IMG/VR virus record: IMGVR_UViG_3300045738_001853
Location: 1-27,181 of that record
DNA length: 27,181 bases
Source of the DNA: a virus
Direction: 5' to 3' (one strand)
Shown: positions 1-8,041 of the stretch, piece after piece
How positions within the stretch are numbered: position 1 is the stretch's first letter
Layout: each line of letters begins with the position of its first letter
Notes under the pieces: generated by a model
What the model was told of the DNA's origin: nothing
Databases searched by the model: none
The model's input: only the letters and a program-made list of their open reading frames with translations
Made by a program: the position numbers and the translations under genes

Positions 1-2
1 TA

Positions 3-446
3 GATTGGTTGCATAGTATTGAATATGAAGATAAAACTGTCCCTATTAGTGAAAATATCATTTCTAGTTTGCCGGTGGGTATTGTCAGTGACTTTAACAC
101 GTTTGTACAAGAACAAAATAAAAAACTAACATCTAAGCCTATTATAAATTATACATCACCCTTTTCGAAGGATACAAGCAATTTATACATTTCACTTTTA
201 GATGGTTCTATTATCAACACAATACGGTTATTTTTTGAGAGTGATCTACTCGATTTATACGAAACTGAATATTTCTTAATAAAAGATCATAATTTTTCAC
301 AGGATCTTTTTAATGTAAAATCCCCGGCCGAAATATTTGCATATATTTCTATAATTCAAAAGTATAAAGAAAAGGAGAGCAGTTCTACAGGCTCACCGGT
401 TGGCGAAGAGTTATATACTGGCGATTCAATTGAAAATGAGGATTAG
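3..446 (+). CDS. Partial baseplate hub assembly protein (gp51/gp26-like candidate)
   Basis: The reading frame is open to the left edge (codons GAT TGG precede the first TTG at 9), so this is probably the C-terminal part of a longer protein. The visible part has a segment with an LP-hydrophobic pattern (SLPVGIVSDFNTFV) followed by a strand-rich stretch, then a helical region with LYETEYFLIKDHNFS and SPAEIFAYISIIQKYKEKE. It ends in an acidic tail. The SPAE plus Tyr/Lys-rich helix resembles what I recall of T4-type gp51 hub assembly proteins, but this is pattern memory and not a firm family match. It lies 16 bases before a gp26-like gene, the right neighbourhood for a hub assembly factor. It could instead be a second gp26 paralogue with an added C-terminal helix. 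No signal peptide or membrane segment is visible. Confidence 0.5.
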   Translation, partial: DWLHSIEYEDKTVPISENIISSLPVGIVSDFNTFVQEQNKKLTSKPIINYTSPFSKDTSNLYISLLDGSIINTIRLFFESDLLDLYETEYFLIKDHNFSQDLFNVKSPAEIFAYISIIQKYKEKESSSTGSPVGEELYTGDSIENED

Positions 447-462
447 GGTGTAAGTATTTTAT

Positions 463-1275
463 ATGTTAGAAGAAGACGTATTACAAGAGCTTGAGAAGTT
501 TTATATTAACAACCCAGTTAATGTGTGGATACCGAGCTTAAAAAGTGATGTAAATTTCCGGCCGATTTCTGTTGGTGAACAAAAATCTTTAATAGAATTG
601 GAAAATGCCGGCGGTGCAAATAATTTAAATTATCTAGTTGAAGGTCCGAAGATATTAAATTCGCTTATCAAAAGTACATGTATTGATGAAAATAAATTTA
701 TTGAATTTACAACAATTGATCGTCCAAGTATATTATTACAACTAAAGCATAATACGAAAAGTTCCGTAATGCTACGAGTTGATGATGAGATGGTTGATGT
801 TAATTTAACCCCATTTGTTAATAATTTAAGAACTAAGAAGCCTGGTAGTATGAAATGGGCTGATACTTTTTCTGTTGATAATTTTTTTGTGGAGCTGAGA
901 GTACCCCCACTACATATTGATGAATTTTATAATGGGTATTTCTTATCACTATATACTGATATGGGCGATGTGGATATGAAAATTGCATCCGGTGATGCAT
1001 TTTTCGCTGAAATATCCAAATACATTAGTAAAATAACTTTTGAAACTAGTAAAGGGCCTGCAGTTTTTCAGTTTACAGAGTTTTCAAAAGAATCCTTTAC
1101 TAGGAATTTACAGCTACTAGAAAAACTACCGGCGAAGGTTGTTAGCAAAATATCAAACTATATCTCTAAGGTTAAAGACTATCAAATTAAGCTTCTAACA
1201 GAAAATATTGCTGTGAATGGTAAGAAGAGAAATGTCTTCTTAGATATTGACATCTCTTTCTTTACTACTCTCTAG
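463..1275 (+). CDS. 26: gp26-like baseplate hub assembly protein (T4_baseplate family)
   Basis: 270 residues. Near residue 30 it has the feature typical of the T4 gp26 family: a strand entering a 'RP(I/F)xVxExKxLI' motif, here FRPISVGEQKSLIELEN. A middle section has the IRxPxx-type strand (ELRVPPLHIDEF), and the C-terminus reads SFTRNLQLLEKLPAKVVSKISNYI and ends in DISFFTTL. T4 gp26 relatives likewise end in a helix, 'LP', and a terminal FF. The T4 family often carries a Cys-rich ribbon before that end; no Cys pair is seen here. T4 gp26 is 208 residues, so this version is longer. In T4, gp26 helps assemble the central hub. No clear Shine-Dalgarno sequence precedes the ATG. It follows the partial gp51-like gene at 16 bases and precedes the tape-measure candidate. 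Confidence 0.65.
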   Translation: MLEEDVLQELEKFYINNPVNVWIPSLKSDVNFRPISVGEQKSLIELENAGGANNLNYLVEGPKILNSLIKSTCIDENKFIEFTTIDRPSILLQLKHNTKSSVMLRVDDEMVDVNLTPFVNNLRTKKPGSMKWADTFSVDNFFVELRVPPLHIDEFYNGYFLSLYTDMGDVDMKIASGDAFFAEISKYISKITFETSKGPAVFQFTEFSKESFTRNLQLLEKLPAKVVSKISNYISKVKDYQIKLLTENIAVNGKKRNVFLDIDISFFTTL

Positions 1276-1286
1276 ACATTTATTCG

Positions 1287-1294
1287 GATAAATA
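1287..1294 (+). promoter_or_regulatory. Late-promoter box GATAAATA before the tape-measure candidate
   Basis: GATAAATA 7 bases before the ATG at 1302, no Shine-Dalgarno sequence in the 26-base spacer after the gp26-like gene. Confidence 0.5.
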
Positions 1295-1301
1295 TATGTA
1301 G

Positions 1302-3092
1302 ATGGCAGACGAATCTACAGATAATACGGGCTCAGTTCTTCAGGGTCAGGATATAATCTCCCAAATGTTACAAGCATTGGGTGGCGGTGTCGAGCAACTT
1401 CAAACTGCAATGGGTGAATCCCAAATACAACAAAATCAAGTTGTTACTATATCTCAAGAGTCAATACAAGATATTGAAGCTGCTATCGGACGAGCTGTAG
1501 GTCCTCTAGTACCGGCTCCTGCGCCGGTTGGTGTGGAAGCAGCTCCGGTGGCTGCCGTTCAAGCTGCCATTGCTCCGGAGCAAGCCGCTGACTCAATACC
1601 ATCCGCTCAGGAAATAAAAACCGAGCCAGATGTGCTTGATGTAAATTTAGTAAGTTTGGGTGATGGAGCTGAGAGAGAATTCAGTACACTTTTTAGTGGT
1701 CTTTTTGATTTTGCCAAACCTTCTGGCAAGGCGGGGCCGGCTGGTGCATCTGCTGGTGGTGGTGGAGATAGTAAGGACATGCTCAGTAGCCTCGTCTCAA
1801 GTCTTGGTGGATTAATGGCTGGTGCAGGTGTTGGCATTGGTGCCGCCGGTGCGGGTGTCGGTTACGGTACCGGAAAAATATTAGAAGGTGGCGGCGGGCT
1901 TCTATCTGGAGCTGGTAAAGGTGTTGGTGGTATATTCAAGGGTGTCGGTGAAGGTATTGGCAGTATCTTTCATGGTCCGGCGGCTGCAGCACCTGCCCCG
2001 GCGGTGGGGGCTGGCGGTGGCGGTAGCGTAGGATTTAGTGGCTTTACCGGATCGGGAGCTATGCAATTCGCGTCCGCCATACAACTAGCTTTAGTTGGTT
2101 TGCATGAAACTGTTAAAAAATGTTGCCGGGCGAAAGAGGCAGCGAAGAAAAAACCGGAGAGTCCTGTGGCGCGCGCTAAAGAAAAGATTGCTGACGAAGA
2201 GATAGTTAGAGCTGAGAAGCAGATAGAAGTGATTGAGGCAACTCAACCATCACCGGCCATAGCCGCGGCCCAACCAGAAATCGAACCGGTAGATATTATC
2301 GAAGTTGGCGATGCTGGTGGACATGATGAACCAACAGAACAAAATCTTGTTGCAGGGGAAATGGGACATCAAACGGAAACTCGTGTTGAGAAGATTAGCG
2401 AAATTCAATTAACTGCCGATCATGTGAATTTAGAGGGGGAAGCTGCCAAACCAGAGGCCCCAGAAACCGTTCGAGCTGAAGCTCCAGCAAAGAAGGCCGC
2501 TGAGAAAAAAGAGCAAACAAATTTCTTCCAAAGATTTAATGATACATTTTTAAAGGAAACAACACAGAAGACGTCTGAAAAAGAAACAATTGTTAAGGCG
2601 CAAGCAGACCCCGGTACTCGAGAAGCTAGCAAAGAAAAGCTTGCAGAGCAAGCAGTTACTGTAGCAAAAGCTGAAACCAGTACAGCAACTGAACAAGAAA
2701 CCAACCCCGATGAGGAGCCAGAAAAGAAGCAAAAATGGTATCAAAAAGGCCTCGCGGGTAAGGTTGGAAATGTAGTAGGATTGAATCAAGAAAAATCTTT
2801 TAGCGGGAATCTTTTATCAGAAGTAAAAGAGTTTGTTGGTATAAAAGAAGATAAAGAAGATGAGACAGATGAAGCAGAGGGTGCTGAGGGTATTGATAAT
2901 GAGCGGCTTTTTGCATTATTAGAAAATATGGATACAAACATCGAAGGGCTGCGTGGAGAATTTCCTGAAGCCATAGCTTCTATACAAGCAAACAATATTA
3001 CGTTAGGTGGTGGTGGTGGTGGTAATCCGAGTTCTGTAGGAGATAATTCCTCCCCATTAATGAGACAACGTGAGAAGAGTCGGCGATCTTAA
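1302..3092 (+). CDS. 29: Tape measure / baseplate hub protein candidate (gp29 position)
   Basis: 596 residues, close to the 590 of T4 gp29, and placed directly before a gp48-like cap gene as in T4. The sequence is low-complexity. It has an N-terminal Gln-rich helix (about 1-65), an Ala/Pro linker (about 66-110), a Gly/Ala-rich hydrophobic stretch (about 145-260) with repeated GxxxG spacing such as GAGVGIGAAGAGVGYG, and a long charged Glu/Lys/Ala region (about 270-540). A Gly run and a basic tail follow (QREKSRRS). Tape measure proteins commonly combine helical regions with hydrophobic segments that may enter the host membrane. Direct sequence similarity to gp29 cannot be shown by eye, so the call rests on length, position and composition. 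A GATAAATA motif lies 7 bases before the ATG and no Shine-Dalgarno sequence is visible. Confidence 0.5.
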   Translation: MADESTDNTGSVLQGQDIISQMLQALGGGVEQLQTAMGESQIQQNQVVTISQESIQDIEAAIGRAVGPLVPAPAPVGVEAAPVAAVQAAIAPEQAADSIPSAQEIKTEPDVLDVNLVSLGDGAEREFSTLFSGLFDFAKPSGKAGPAGASAGGGGDSKDMLSSLVSSLGGLMAGAGVGIGAAGAGVGYGTGKILEGGGGLLSGAGKGVGGIFKGVGEGIGSIFHGPAAAAPAPAVGAGGGGSVGFSGFTGSGAMQFASAIQLALVGLHETVKKCCRAKEAAKKKPESPVARAKEKIADEEIVRAEKQIEVIEATQPSPAIAAAQPEIEPVDIIEVGDAGGHDEPTEQNLVAGEMGHQTETRVEKISEIQLTADHVNLEGEAAKPEAPETVRAEAPAKKAAEKKEQTNFFQRFNDTFLKETTQKTSEKETIVKAQADPGTREASKEKLAEQAVTVAKAETSTATEQETNPDEEPEKKQKWYQKGLAGKVGNVVGLNQEKSFSGNLLSEVKEFVGIKEDKEDETDEAEGAEGIDNERLFALLENMDTNIEGLRGEFPEAIASIQANNITLGGGGGGNPSSVGDNSSPLMRQREKSRRS

Positions 3093-3095
3093 ATA
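3089..3095 (+). promoter_or_regulatory. Weak late-promoter-like box TTAAATA before gp48
   Basis: TTAAATA 8 bases before the gp48-like ATG at 3104; it overlaps the stop of the previous gene. Partial match to TATAAATA, no Shine-Dalgarno sequence. Confidence 0.35.
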
Positions 3096-3103
3096 TTTAA
3101 AAT

Positions 3104-4252
3104 ATGTCAGTAACAAAACCGCAAATATTTACAATAGTAAAAGATAGCATTGCTGATCAGAATGCTACTTCTATTACAGGTAAACAGCAAGCTCCTGCCT
3201 TAATACCGACCGGAAGGGACAGCGCGGAAGACGCCTCTAAAAAACCGCTACTAATTGATGTTGTAAAAGATTTTCAATGGACGGCATCTCCTAGAGAGAG
3301 GTTAATAGTAGACGAGATGCCTAACATTATTTTCCGAGAGTATATGGTGGTAGGTAATGCCATCTTACAACAAGCAAAATACATGCTCGAATTTGGAACA
3401 AGTAATGCCATGATGGGAATGGCTGCCGGGGCTTCTGTAGGGTCGGTCCTCGGGCCGGCTGGAGCAGCCGCCGGTGCTGCGCTTGGTGGAGGTATTGGTG
3501 CGGTGCGAGGACTTATGAGCGGCGGCGGAGCATTTGGCGGCGGCCGCAAAGGCTATCTCGAACCGTATCAAGATTTGTATCAACTCAAAAGTACTGGCTT
3601 TGAATATAGATTCCCATTCATAGAAGAAAATTTCCGTACTATTCAGAATAACTGGGCTGGCCCGGAGGTGTCATCATCTACTGTTGGAAAAGCTTATAAG
3701 ACTATTAAATCAAAAACGATGAATCTCGCGACCGATGCTGCTATGCTTTTCAATGAACCGAACGCATTTATTGAAGAAGCAAAACAATATCAGCATGATC
3801 GAGAAGGTAGTCCGTTCAGTATAAAATTTGCTCTATCTAATACTGGTACATATGATGATGTTATAAGAAATTGGCACTTAACATATCTATTATTATATCA
3901 AAATATGCCAAACAGATCTTCTAAAGTTCTGATAAGACCACCAGTAATATATGAAGTTGCAATACCTGGAATTATGTATCAGCCTCTTTGCTCAATGACT
4001 TCCGTAAATGTGCAGTACAAAGGTATGCAGCGAAAACAAAAGGTGATGATGTCTCAATTAGATCTCCCGTCAACTGGGAAGGTTGCCGGTGGTGGTGGGG
4101 GTAAGCCCTCGATCACGGGGATACAAACTATTGTCCCTGAAGCTTATGAAATTAATATATCTGTGACACCACTAGTAAAAGAAACACAAAATTTCTTATT
4201 CCATACGTTAACTAAAAACGACTCATTGTATGATATAACAGTAAGGGACTAA
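3104..4252 (+). CDS. 48: gp48-like baseplate tail-tube cap protein
   Basis: 382 residues (T4 gp48 has 364). The early motif IPTGRDSAED at about 34-43 matches the FPTGRASGND motif I recall in T4 gp48, and the C-terminal VTPLVKETQNFLFHTLT resembles the gp48/gp54 ending rich in short strands plus 'R/K-e-t-x-N'. gp48 and gp54 cap the baseplate and start the tail tube. Unusual is a glycine-zipper-like insert at residues 101-149 (GMAAGASVGSVLGPAGAAAG and following GGG runs) that looks like a membrane-active or packing helix hairpin. A second Gly run (GGGGG) sits near residue 327. The gene starts 11 bases after the tape-measure candidate. gp54 is the main alternative. Confidence 0.65.
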   Translation: MSVTKPQIFTIVKDSIADQNATSITGKQQAPALIPTGRDSAEDASKKPLLIDVVKDFQWTASPRERLIVDEMPNIIFREYMVVGNAILQQAKYMLEFGTSNAMMGMAAGASVGSVLGPAGAAAGAALGGGIGAVRGLMSGGGAFGGGRKGYLEPYQDLYQLKSTGFEYRFPFIEENFRTIQNNWAGPEVSSSTVGKAYKTIKSKTMNLATDAAMLFNEPNAFIEEAKQYQHDREGSPFSIKFALSNTGTYDDVIRNWHLTYLLLYQNMPNRSSKVLIRPPVIYEVAIPGIMYQPLCSMTSVNVQYKGMQRKQKVMMSQLDLPSTGKVAGGGGGKPSITGIQTIVPEAYEINISVTPLVKETQNFLFHTLTKNDSLYDITVRD

Positions 4253-4253
4253 T

Positions 4254-4628
4254 ATGGGAAAAGAAGAATTATTTCAAACAAATAACGAAATCGATGATCT
4301 TTTCAGATTGAGTGATTTCAACTATGAAAATATATTCAACATGTACAAAACAGATGATGGTTTTTATGCATATAATATTTTAAAGACTGTTATTATTCCG
4401 GCTGATATGGCTCCACAAATGTACGATCTTGTATTAGTTAATAGGAAAATGTCATGGGCTTATTTAAGTTATCTAGAATATGGTACTATGAAATTGTGGT
4501 GGTTGATCTGTTTAGCTAATGGTATTAAAAACCCAACGCTATTTCCCGAGCAAGGTATCCGGTTGAAGATTATTAAAACAGATGTTATACCACTAATTCT
4601 TAAACAGATCCGAGAGTCGGCAGCATGA
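4254..4628 (+). CDS. 53: gp53-like baseplate wedge protein
   Basis: 124 residues. The pattern ends in WAYLSYLEYGTMKLWWLICLANGIKNPTLFPEQGIRLKII, the hallmark of the gp53 family: a strand pair, then a 'W-x-x-(I/L)-x-x-x-N-x-I-x-(D/N)-P' LysM-like element followed by 'G-x-x-L-x-I'. T4 gp53 is 196 residues, so this is a short form, as is common outside the enteric phages. In T4 gp53 joins neighbouring wedges in the baseplate. The start codon follows the previous stop by one base and the stop overlaps the next ATG by four bases (ATGA), so the three genes are probably translated together. Confidence 0.8.
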   Translation: MGKEELFQTNNEIDDLFRLSDFNYENIFNMYKTDDGFYAYNILKTVIIPADMAPQMYDLVLVNRKMSWAYLSYLEYGTMKLWWLICLANGIKNPTLFPEQGIRLKIIKTDVIPLILKQIRESAA

Positions 4629-6244
4629 AGTTTCCAAAGCTATTTAAAAAGGCTACATCGTTAAAAGATAGCTCAGCTAAATTTAATGGTAATCATTATA
4701 AAGTAACCATCATGATGATGAATAGTGACGGTGATCCTATGCAGTTACCATGGAAATTTGTCCGCAGTTTAACTATAAATGATAATATTTTATCCCCTTT
4801 TCAATCTGGGATGATGATGATTGATAATCGTCTTAATACGTTAGAGCACTATCATATACCTATTATACTACCCGGGCAAACAGAAACAGACAGACCAGCC
4901 AGTTTTAAGTTTAATCATGATGGTTATGATTTAATGATGATTAAAATTAAGCCTGTTTTTAATATACCGCTTGTACCAGAAGGTATAAGTGATAGATTTT
5001 TTCCTCCGGAGGTTTGGGAGATGAGTTGCGTTTTTAATGTATATGAAGAAGATGAGTCGACCGCAGCCGGTACGGTTGATCGAAAATATAAGGTGTTATA
5101 TCTTAGAGATTTTAAAGAACAAATATTATCACAGACAAATTTAACTTGGTCAACAGCAGACTTGCATAAAGAGCATGAGATCGCTGTTAAAGAAATAACA
5201 CAATCATCTGACACTTTGCGATCTGTATATGGCGGGCCCTGTATAAAGGATATTATTAATAAAACATTTAAAGATAAAAAATTCTTATCTGAAACGATAA
5301 CTAATAAATTTGAAGATGATTGGGAAGAAGGTGGCGTTAAAACATTCTATTCATCTCCGGCTAACAATACAGCTATTGATGATATTGAGTATGTTTTAGA
5401 TCGCATGATTAGTGCGGATGACTTAGATAACTGCATTCTTAAATATGAGAGACATCATAAATGGTCACTTAGATCAATTACAAAATATTTTGATCGAGCT
5501 ATTAAAAAAGGTTCAAAGAAGCCTGGAGACTTCCATCTAGATCTCTTTACAGTTGCTGATCAAGATGGCCCCGAATCACTAATTTCGGGACTTTTAGGGG
5601 GCAAAATAAAAGGTCTATCTAGAAACTCTTTTAACTTAAAACTAAATTTCCATAAATTTGCTGGTATATCTAATTATAGCTATGCAGGAATAACGACAAA
5701 GGATAGTGTAGAGGAGCTTATATCTACTCCAGTACATAATTATGATATAAGAACTAAAAAATTTGGCATGGATGTTGAAAAGCATCATGTTGATAAAATG
5801 AGTAAAGCGTTTCAAGAATTATATGCAGACAAAATGCATGGAGACAAACCAAAATTATTGTTCCCAAATTCTGATTCAAAGAAAAATAATGAAATTTTAT
5901 ATAACGCCTTCTCCTGGAGTCCCGATCCAACTAAAAGATTTTTAGCTGGAAGAAATAAATTTTTAAATAAATTATTTCATCTAAACAACAGTTTATCATT
6001 TGAGATAGACGGTTTAACATATAGAAGATCTGGTAGATTTATGAGTGTTGTATGTACGCAGAGTGTACCAGATGTACCTTTTCAAGATGTATTTCAAGGT
6101 GAATGGTTTATAACAAATGTAGTACATACATTCAATGGATCTACCTACAAAAATGAATTGACTTGTGTAAAACCTTATGCATATAAAAAAGTGTATGAAG
6201 ACAAAGCACATGTTAGCAAAGCAAGTTTATTAAGGGGTATATAA
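4625..6244 (+). CDS. 27: gp27-like baseplate hub protein
   Basis: 539 residues (T4 gp27 has 391). N-terminal strands KFVRSLTINDNILSPFQSGMMMIDN fit the first beta-barrel of gp27-type hubs. The C-terminal part FQGEWFITNVVHTFNGSTYKNELTCVKPYAY matches the usual 'G-x-W-x-I-x-x-V-x-H-x-(F/I)-x-x-x-x-(Y)-x-n-x-L-x-x-x-(K/R)' end of gp27/late-control D proteins. gp27 forms the trimeric ring that carries the spike. The extra 150 residues are in the middle (about 230-400). No lysozyme domain is visible; the spike/lysozyme gp5 is not in this window. Translation is coupled to gp53 by ATGA overlap. Confidence 0.7.
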   Translation: MKFPKLFKKATSLKDSSAKFNGNHYKVTIMMMNSDGDPMQLPWKFVRSLTINDNILSPFQSGMMMIDNRLNTLEHYHIPIILPGQTETDRPASFKFNHDGYDLMMIKIKPVFNIPLVPEGISDRFFPPEVWEMSCVFNVYEEDESTAAGTVDRKYKVLYLRDFKEQILSQTNLTWSTADLHKEHEIAVKEITQSSDTLRSVYGGPCIKDIINKTFKDKKFLSETITNKFEDDWEEGGVKTFYSSPANNTAIDDIEYVLDRMISADDLDNCILKYERHHKWSLRSITKYFDRAIKKGSKKPGDFHLDLFTVADQDGPESLISGLLGGKIKGLSRNSFNLKLNFHKFAGISNYSYAGITTKDSVEELISTPVHNYDIRTKKFGMDVEKHHVDKMSKAFQELYADKMHGDKPKLLFPNSDSKKNNEILYNAFSWSPDPTKRFLAGRNKFLNKLFHLNNSLSFEIDGLTYRRSGRFMSVVCTQSVPDVPFQDVFQGEWFITNVVHTFNGSTYKNELTCVKPYAYKKVYEDKAHVSKASLLRGI

Positions 6245-6248
6245 TAAC

Positions 6249-7496
6249 ATGGCGAAAACATTTAAAACAGTTAAAGAACTAACCGCCTTTCTTAAGAAAG
6301 TTAAATCCCCTAAACATTTGGCACCATCGCGGACAGGGGCGCCGTATTTAGTAGAAAATAATTATGCCAATACTGTAGATTTACATGTAGCTTCTACAAA
6401 TTTTGTTTCTCTCGTGGATGATTTTGCTAATGAACTATCTACTTGCTTGGCATGGGATTTTACTCACGGTACTAATGACCCGATTATGAAGCAAGTTGAA
6501 TTTTTTAAACAATTAAATGACGGTCAATATGTACCTACAGGTCCAACTGGTGGTAAAGATAAACTAGTAAGAAAGGATATTACCGTAGCAATTGATACAA
6601 AAATACGCTCAAATGAGAAAATTGCTTTTGATGAAGGTGGGGTTCCAGTAACACGGATTAAAAATAACTTACGGCAATATAAAATTATATCAATGATGCC
6701 TCCATATAATGATAGGTGGATTAATATAGAGAAAAAAATAATCAATGAAATTAAGCGCCGAACAAAATCTTTAAAATCCAAATACGGTTATAAAGATATG
6801 AAAAAAACTGGAGATGAATTTGTATTATTTTGGATAGAAAGATTTCGCGTTGCACATGATACAGTAAAGGCTGCAGTATTAGAACAGGTTCAAGAAAAGC
6901 ATTGGTACCAACCACTATGTGATAGCATCGGGAGTATAATTAGAATGGATAGAAAGTTAGGATGGAATCTTTCATCGCTTGATATACCTCAAGATGATGT
7001 TACTTACTCAAAAAGTGTATCTCCTATATCGTATAGTCCTATTATAGGAGATAAAATTGATACTGTACATCAACGCATTTGTCAAGACTTCTCAGATAAG
7101 ACAGCATATGTGTTTAGAGCTAATATGCGCATGACGAAAACAATAGGTGCACGATCAGATAAACCTCACGGGGAAGATCTCGTACCAGATTCTCTCCATT
7201 GGAAGAGAATGACCGGTGGAGGAGATCGCAGCCAAGTGCAAGCATTAAGAGGTAAGATTAATGATGCATTAGGAGATGTTAGTAGTGTATTAGCCTGGCT
7301 AAGAACAAGCATTAAAATGAATAATCAAATAGTAATGAATCCAAAAATTGAATATTCTATTGAAAATGCTGTAGTCAGAGTAGATGCATATAAAAATCTT
7401 ATTAACCCCACCACAAAGAAAACTAGAACTAAATACGTAATAGGTACTGATATTAACCCACGTGGGTTAGGGACTGCTACTAACCCCAACAGTTAA
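6249..7496 (+). CDS. Unrecognised protein in the baseplate operon, probably structural
   Basis: 415 residues, soluble and Lys/Arg-rich, with no signal peptide or membrane segment. I do not recognise a family. Visible features are a basic N-terminus (KTFKTVKELTAFLKKVKSP), a central basic helix region (INEIKRRTKSLKSKYGYKD) and a C-terminal part with MNPKIEYSIENAVVRVDAYKNL that looks like beta strands. It follows gp27 by four bases and ends 30 bases inside the oppositely oriented gp16 gene. Its position after the hub gene suggests a baseplate or tail role. An RNA or DNA handling role is possible given its charge. The last codons encode GLGTATNPNS and lie in the hairpin-rich convergent junction. 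Confidence 0.75.
   Translation: MAKTFKTVKELTAFLKKVKSPKHLAPSRTGAPYLVENNYANTVDLHVASTNFVSLVDDFANELSTCLAWDFTHGTNDPIMKQVEFFKQLNDGQYVPTGPTGGKDKLVRKDITVAIDTKIRSNEKIAFDEGGVPVTRIKNNLRQYKIISMMPPYNDRWINIEKKIINEIKRRTKSLKSKYGYKDMKKTGDEFVLFWIERFRVAHDTVKAAVLEQVQEKHWYQPLCDSIGSIIRMDRKLGWNLSSLDIPQDDVTYSKSVSPISYSPIIGDKIDTVHQRICQDFSDKTAYVFRANMRMTKTIGARSDKPHGEDLVPDSLHWKRMTGGGDRSQVQALRGKINDALGDVSSVLAWLRTSIKMNNQIVMNPKIEYSIENAVVRVDAYKNLINPTTKKTRTKYVIGTDINPRGLGTATNPNS
7454..7486. terminator. Overlapping hairpins at the convergent junction (candidate bidirectional terminator)
   Basis: A 16-base perfect palindrome, TAACCCACGTGGGTTA, covers 7454-7469. The right arm GGGTTAG (7464-7470) can instead pair with CTAACCC (7480-7486) over a 9-base loop. 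The two hairpins share an arm and cannot both form. The region holds the stop codons of two convergent genes (+ stop at 7494-7496, - stop at 7467-7469). There is no T-run on either side, so ordinary intrinsic termination is uncertain. Confidence 0.45.
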
Positions 7497-7985
7497 TGAT
7501 TTGCGGAAATCTTCTGAAGTTGCATCCTCTGTTACATCAACATATCGGACTACTTTGGCATCATCTAATAATTTTTTGAGCAATTCCTCCCTTGTACTAG
7601 TAAAGGCTTCTGTTTTTGCTTTATGTTCAATTAATTCTTTCTTTTGATCAAGCTCTAGATTCTTAATCTTTAAGGTGGTGTCACTTCGTTTATCTTGTAC
7701 TAAGATTTTATTCAGACTTTCTAGAGCTTTAGTAGATGCGGACATTAGATCAGAATATGCGGACACATCTTCCGGGTTTGGAGCCGCACTGATTAGTTCT
7801 TTATACTCTTGTATTGTGTCTAAGCATTCAACAATTAGTTGTGCGGCATTGTTAATTACAAATTGTTCTAGTTCCTCTTTAGGTAAATTGAATTGAGTTC
7901 CAACTTTGGTCACATTGTTAGTTAGTGCGGAAGCGTCCTTTAATTGATTAACTAGCGATTCTACTGTGTCGTCTTTTTCTGACAT
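7467..7985 (-). CDS. 16: gp16-like small terminase subunit
   Basis: 172 residues (T4 gp16 has 164). The N-terminus has NLPKEELEQFVINNAAQLIV, then a long coiled-coil core: CLDTIQEYKELISAAPNPEDVSAY followed by SDLMSASTKALESLNKILVQDKR. This aligns in layout with T4 gp16 (AAKIFLETAK..., then '[24 protein letters not shown]'). Small terminases form a ring that recognises or presents DNA to the large terminase gp17, which is not in the window. The gene is isolated on the minus strand, facing a baseplate gene (30-base overlap) and divergent from dut. A TATAAGTA box lies 5 bases before the ATG. Confidence 0.7.
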   Translation of the reverse strand: MSEKDDTVESLVNQLKDASALTNNVTKVGTQFNLPKEELEQFVINNAAQLIVECLDTIQEYKELISAAPNPEDVSAYSDLMSASTKALESLNKILVQDKRSDTTLKIKNLELDQKKELIEHKAKTEAFTSTREELLKKLLDDAKVVRYVDVTEDATSEDFRKSLTVGVSSSP

Positions 7986-7990
7986 AAAAA

Positions 7991-7998
7991 TACTTATA
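7991..7998 (-). promoter_or_regulatory. Late-promoter-like box TATAAGTA before gp16
   Basis: Read on the minus strand the box is TATAAGTA, one change from the T4 late -10 element TATAAATA. It lies 5 bases before the gp16 ATG and no Shine-Dalgarno sequence is present. Confidence 0.4.
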
Positions 7999-8006
7999 GA
8001 TTTAAG

Positions 8007-8034
8007 TTGAAATAAAAACTGTTGATATTATACT
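8007..8034 (+). promoter_or_regulatory. Sigma70-like promoter before dut
   Basis: TTGAAA (8007-8012), a 16-base spacer, then TATACT (8029-8034). The expected transcription start is close to 8041, right at the dut ATG at 8042, so the mRNA may have almost no leader. Confidence 0.45.
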
Positions 8035-8041
8035 TAGATAA

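Noticed and set aside
1607-2995. Several minus-strand open frames across the tape-measure candidate
   Set aside because: Low-complexity Ala/Gly/Glu codons on the plus strand leave long open frames on the other strand; the translations have no family features.
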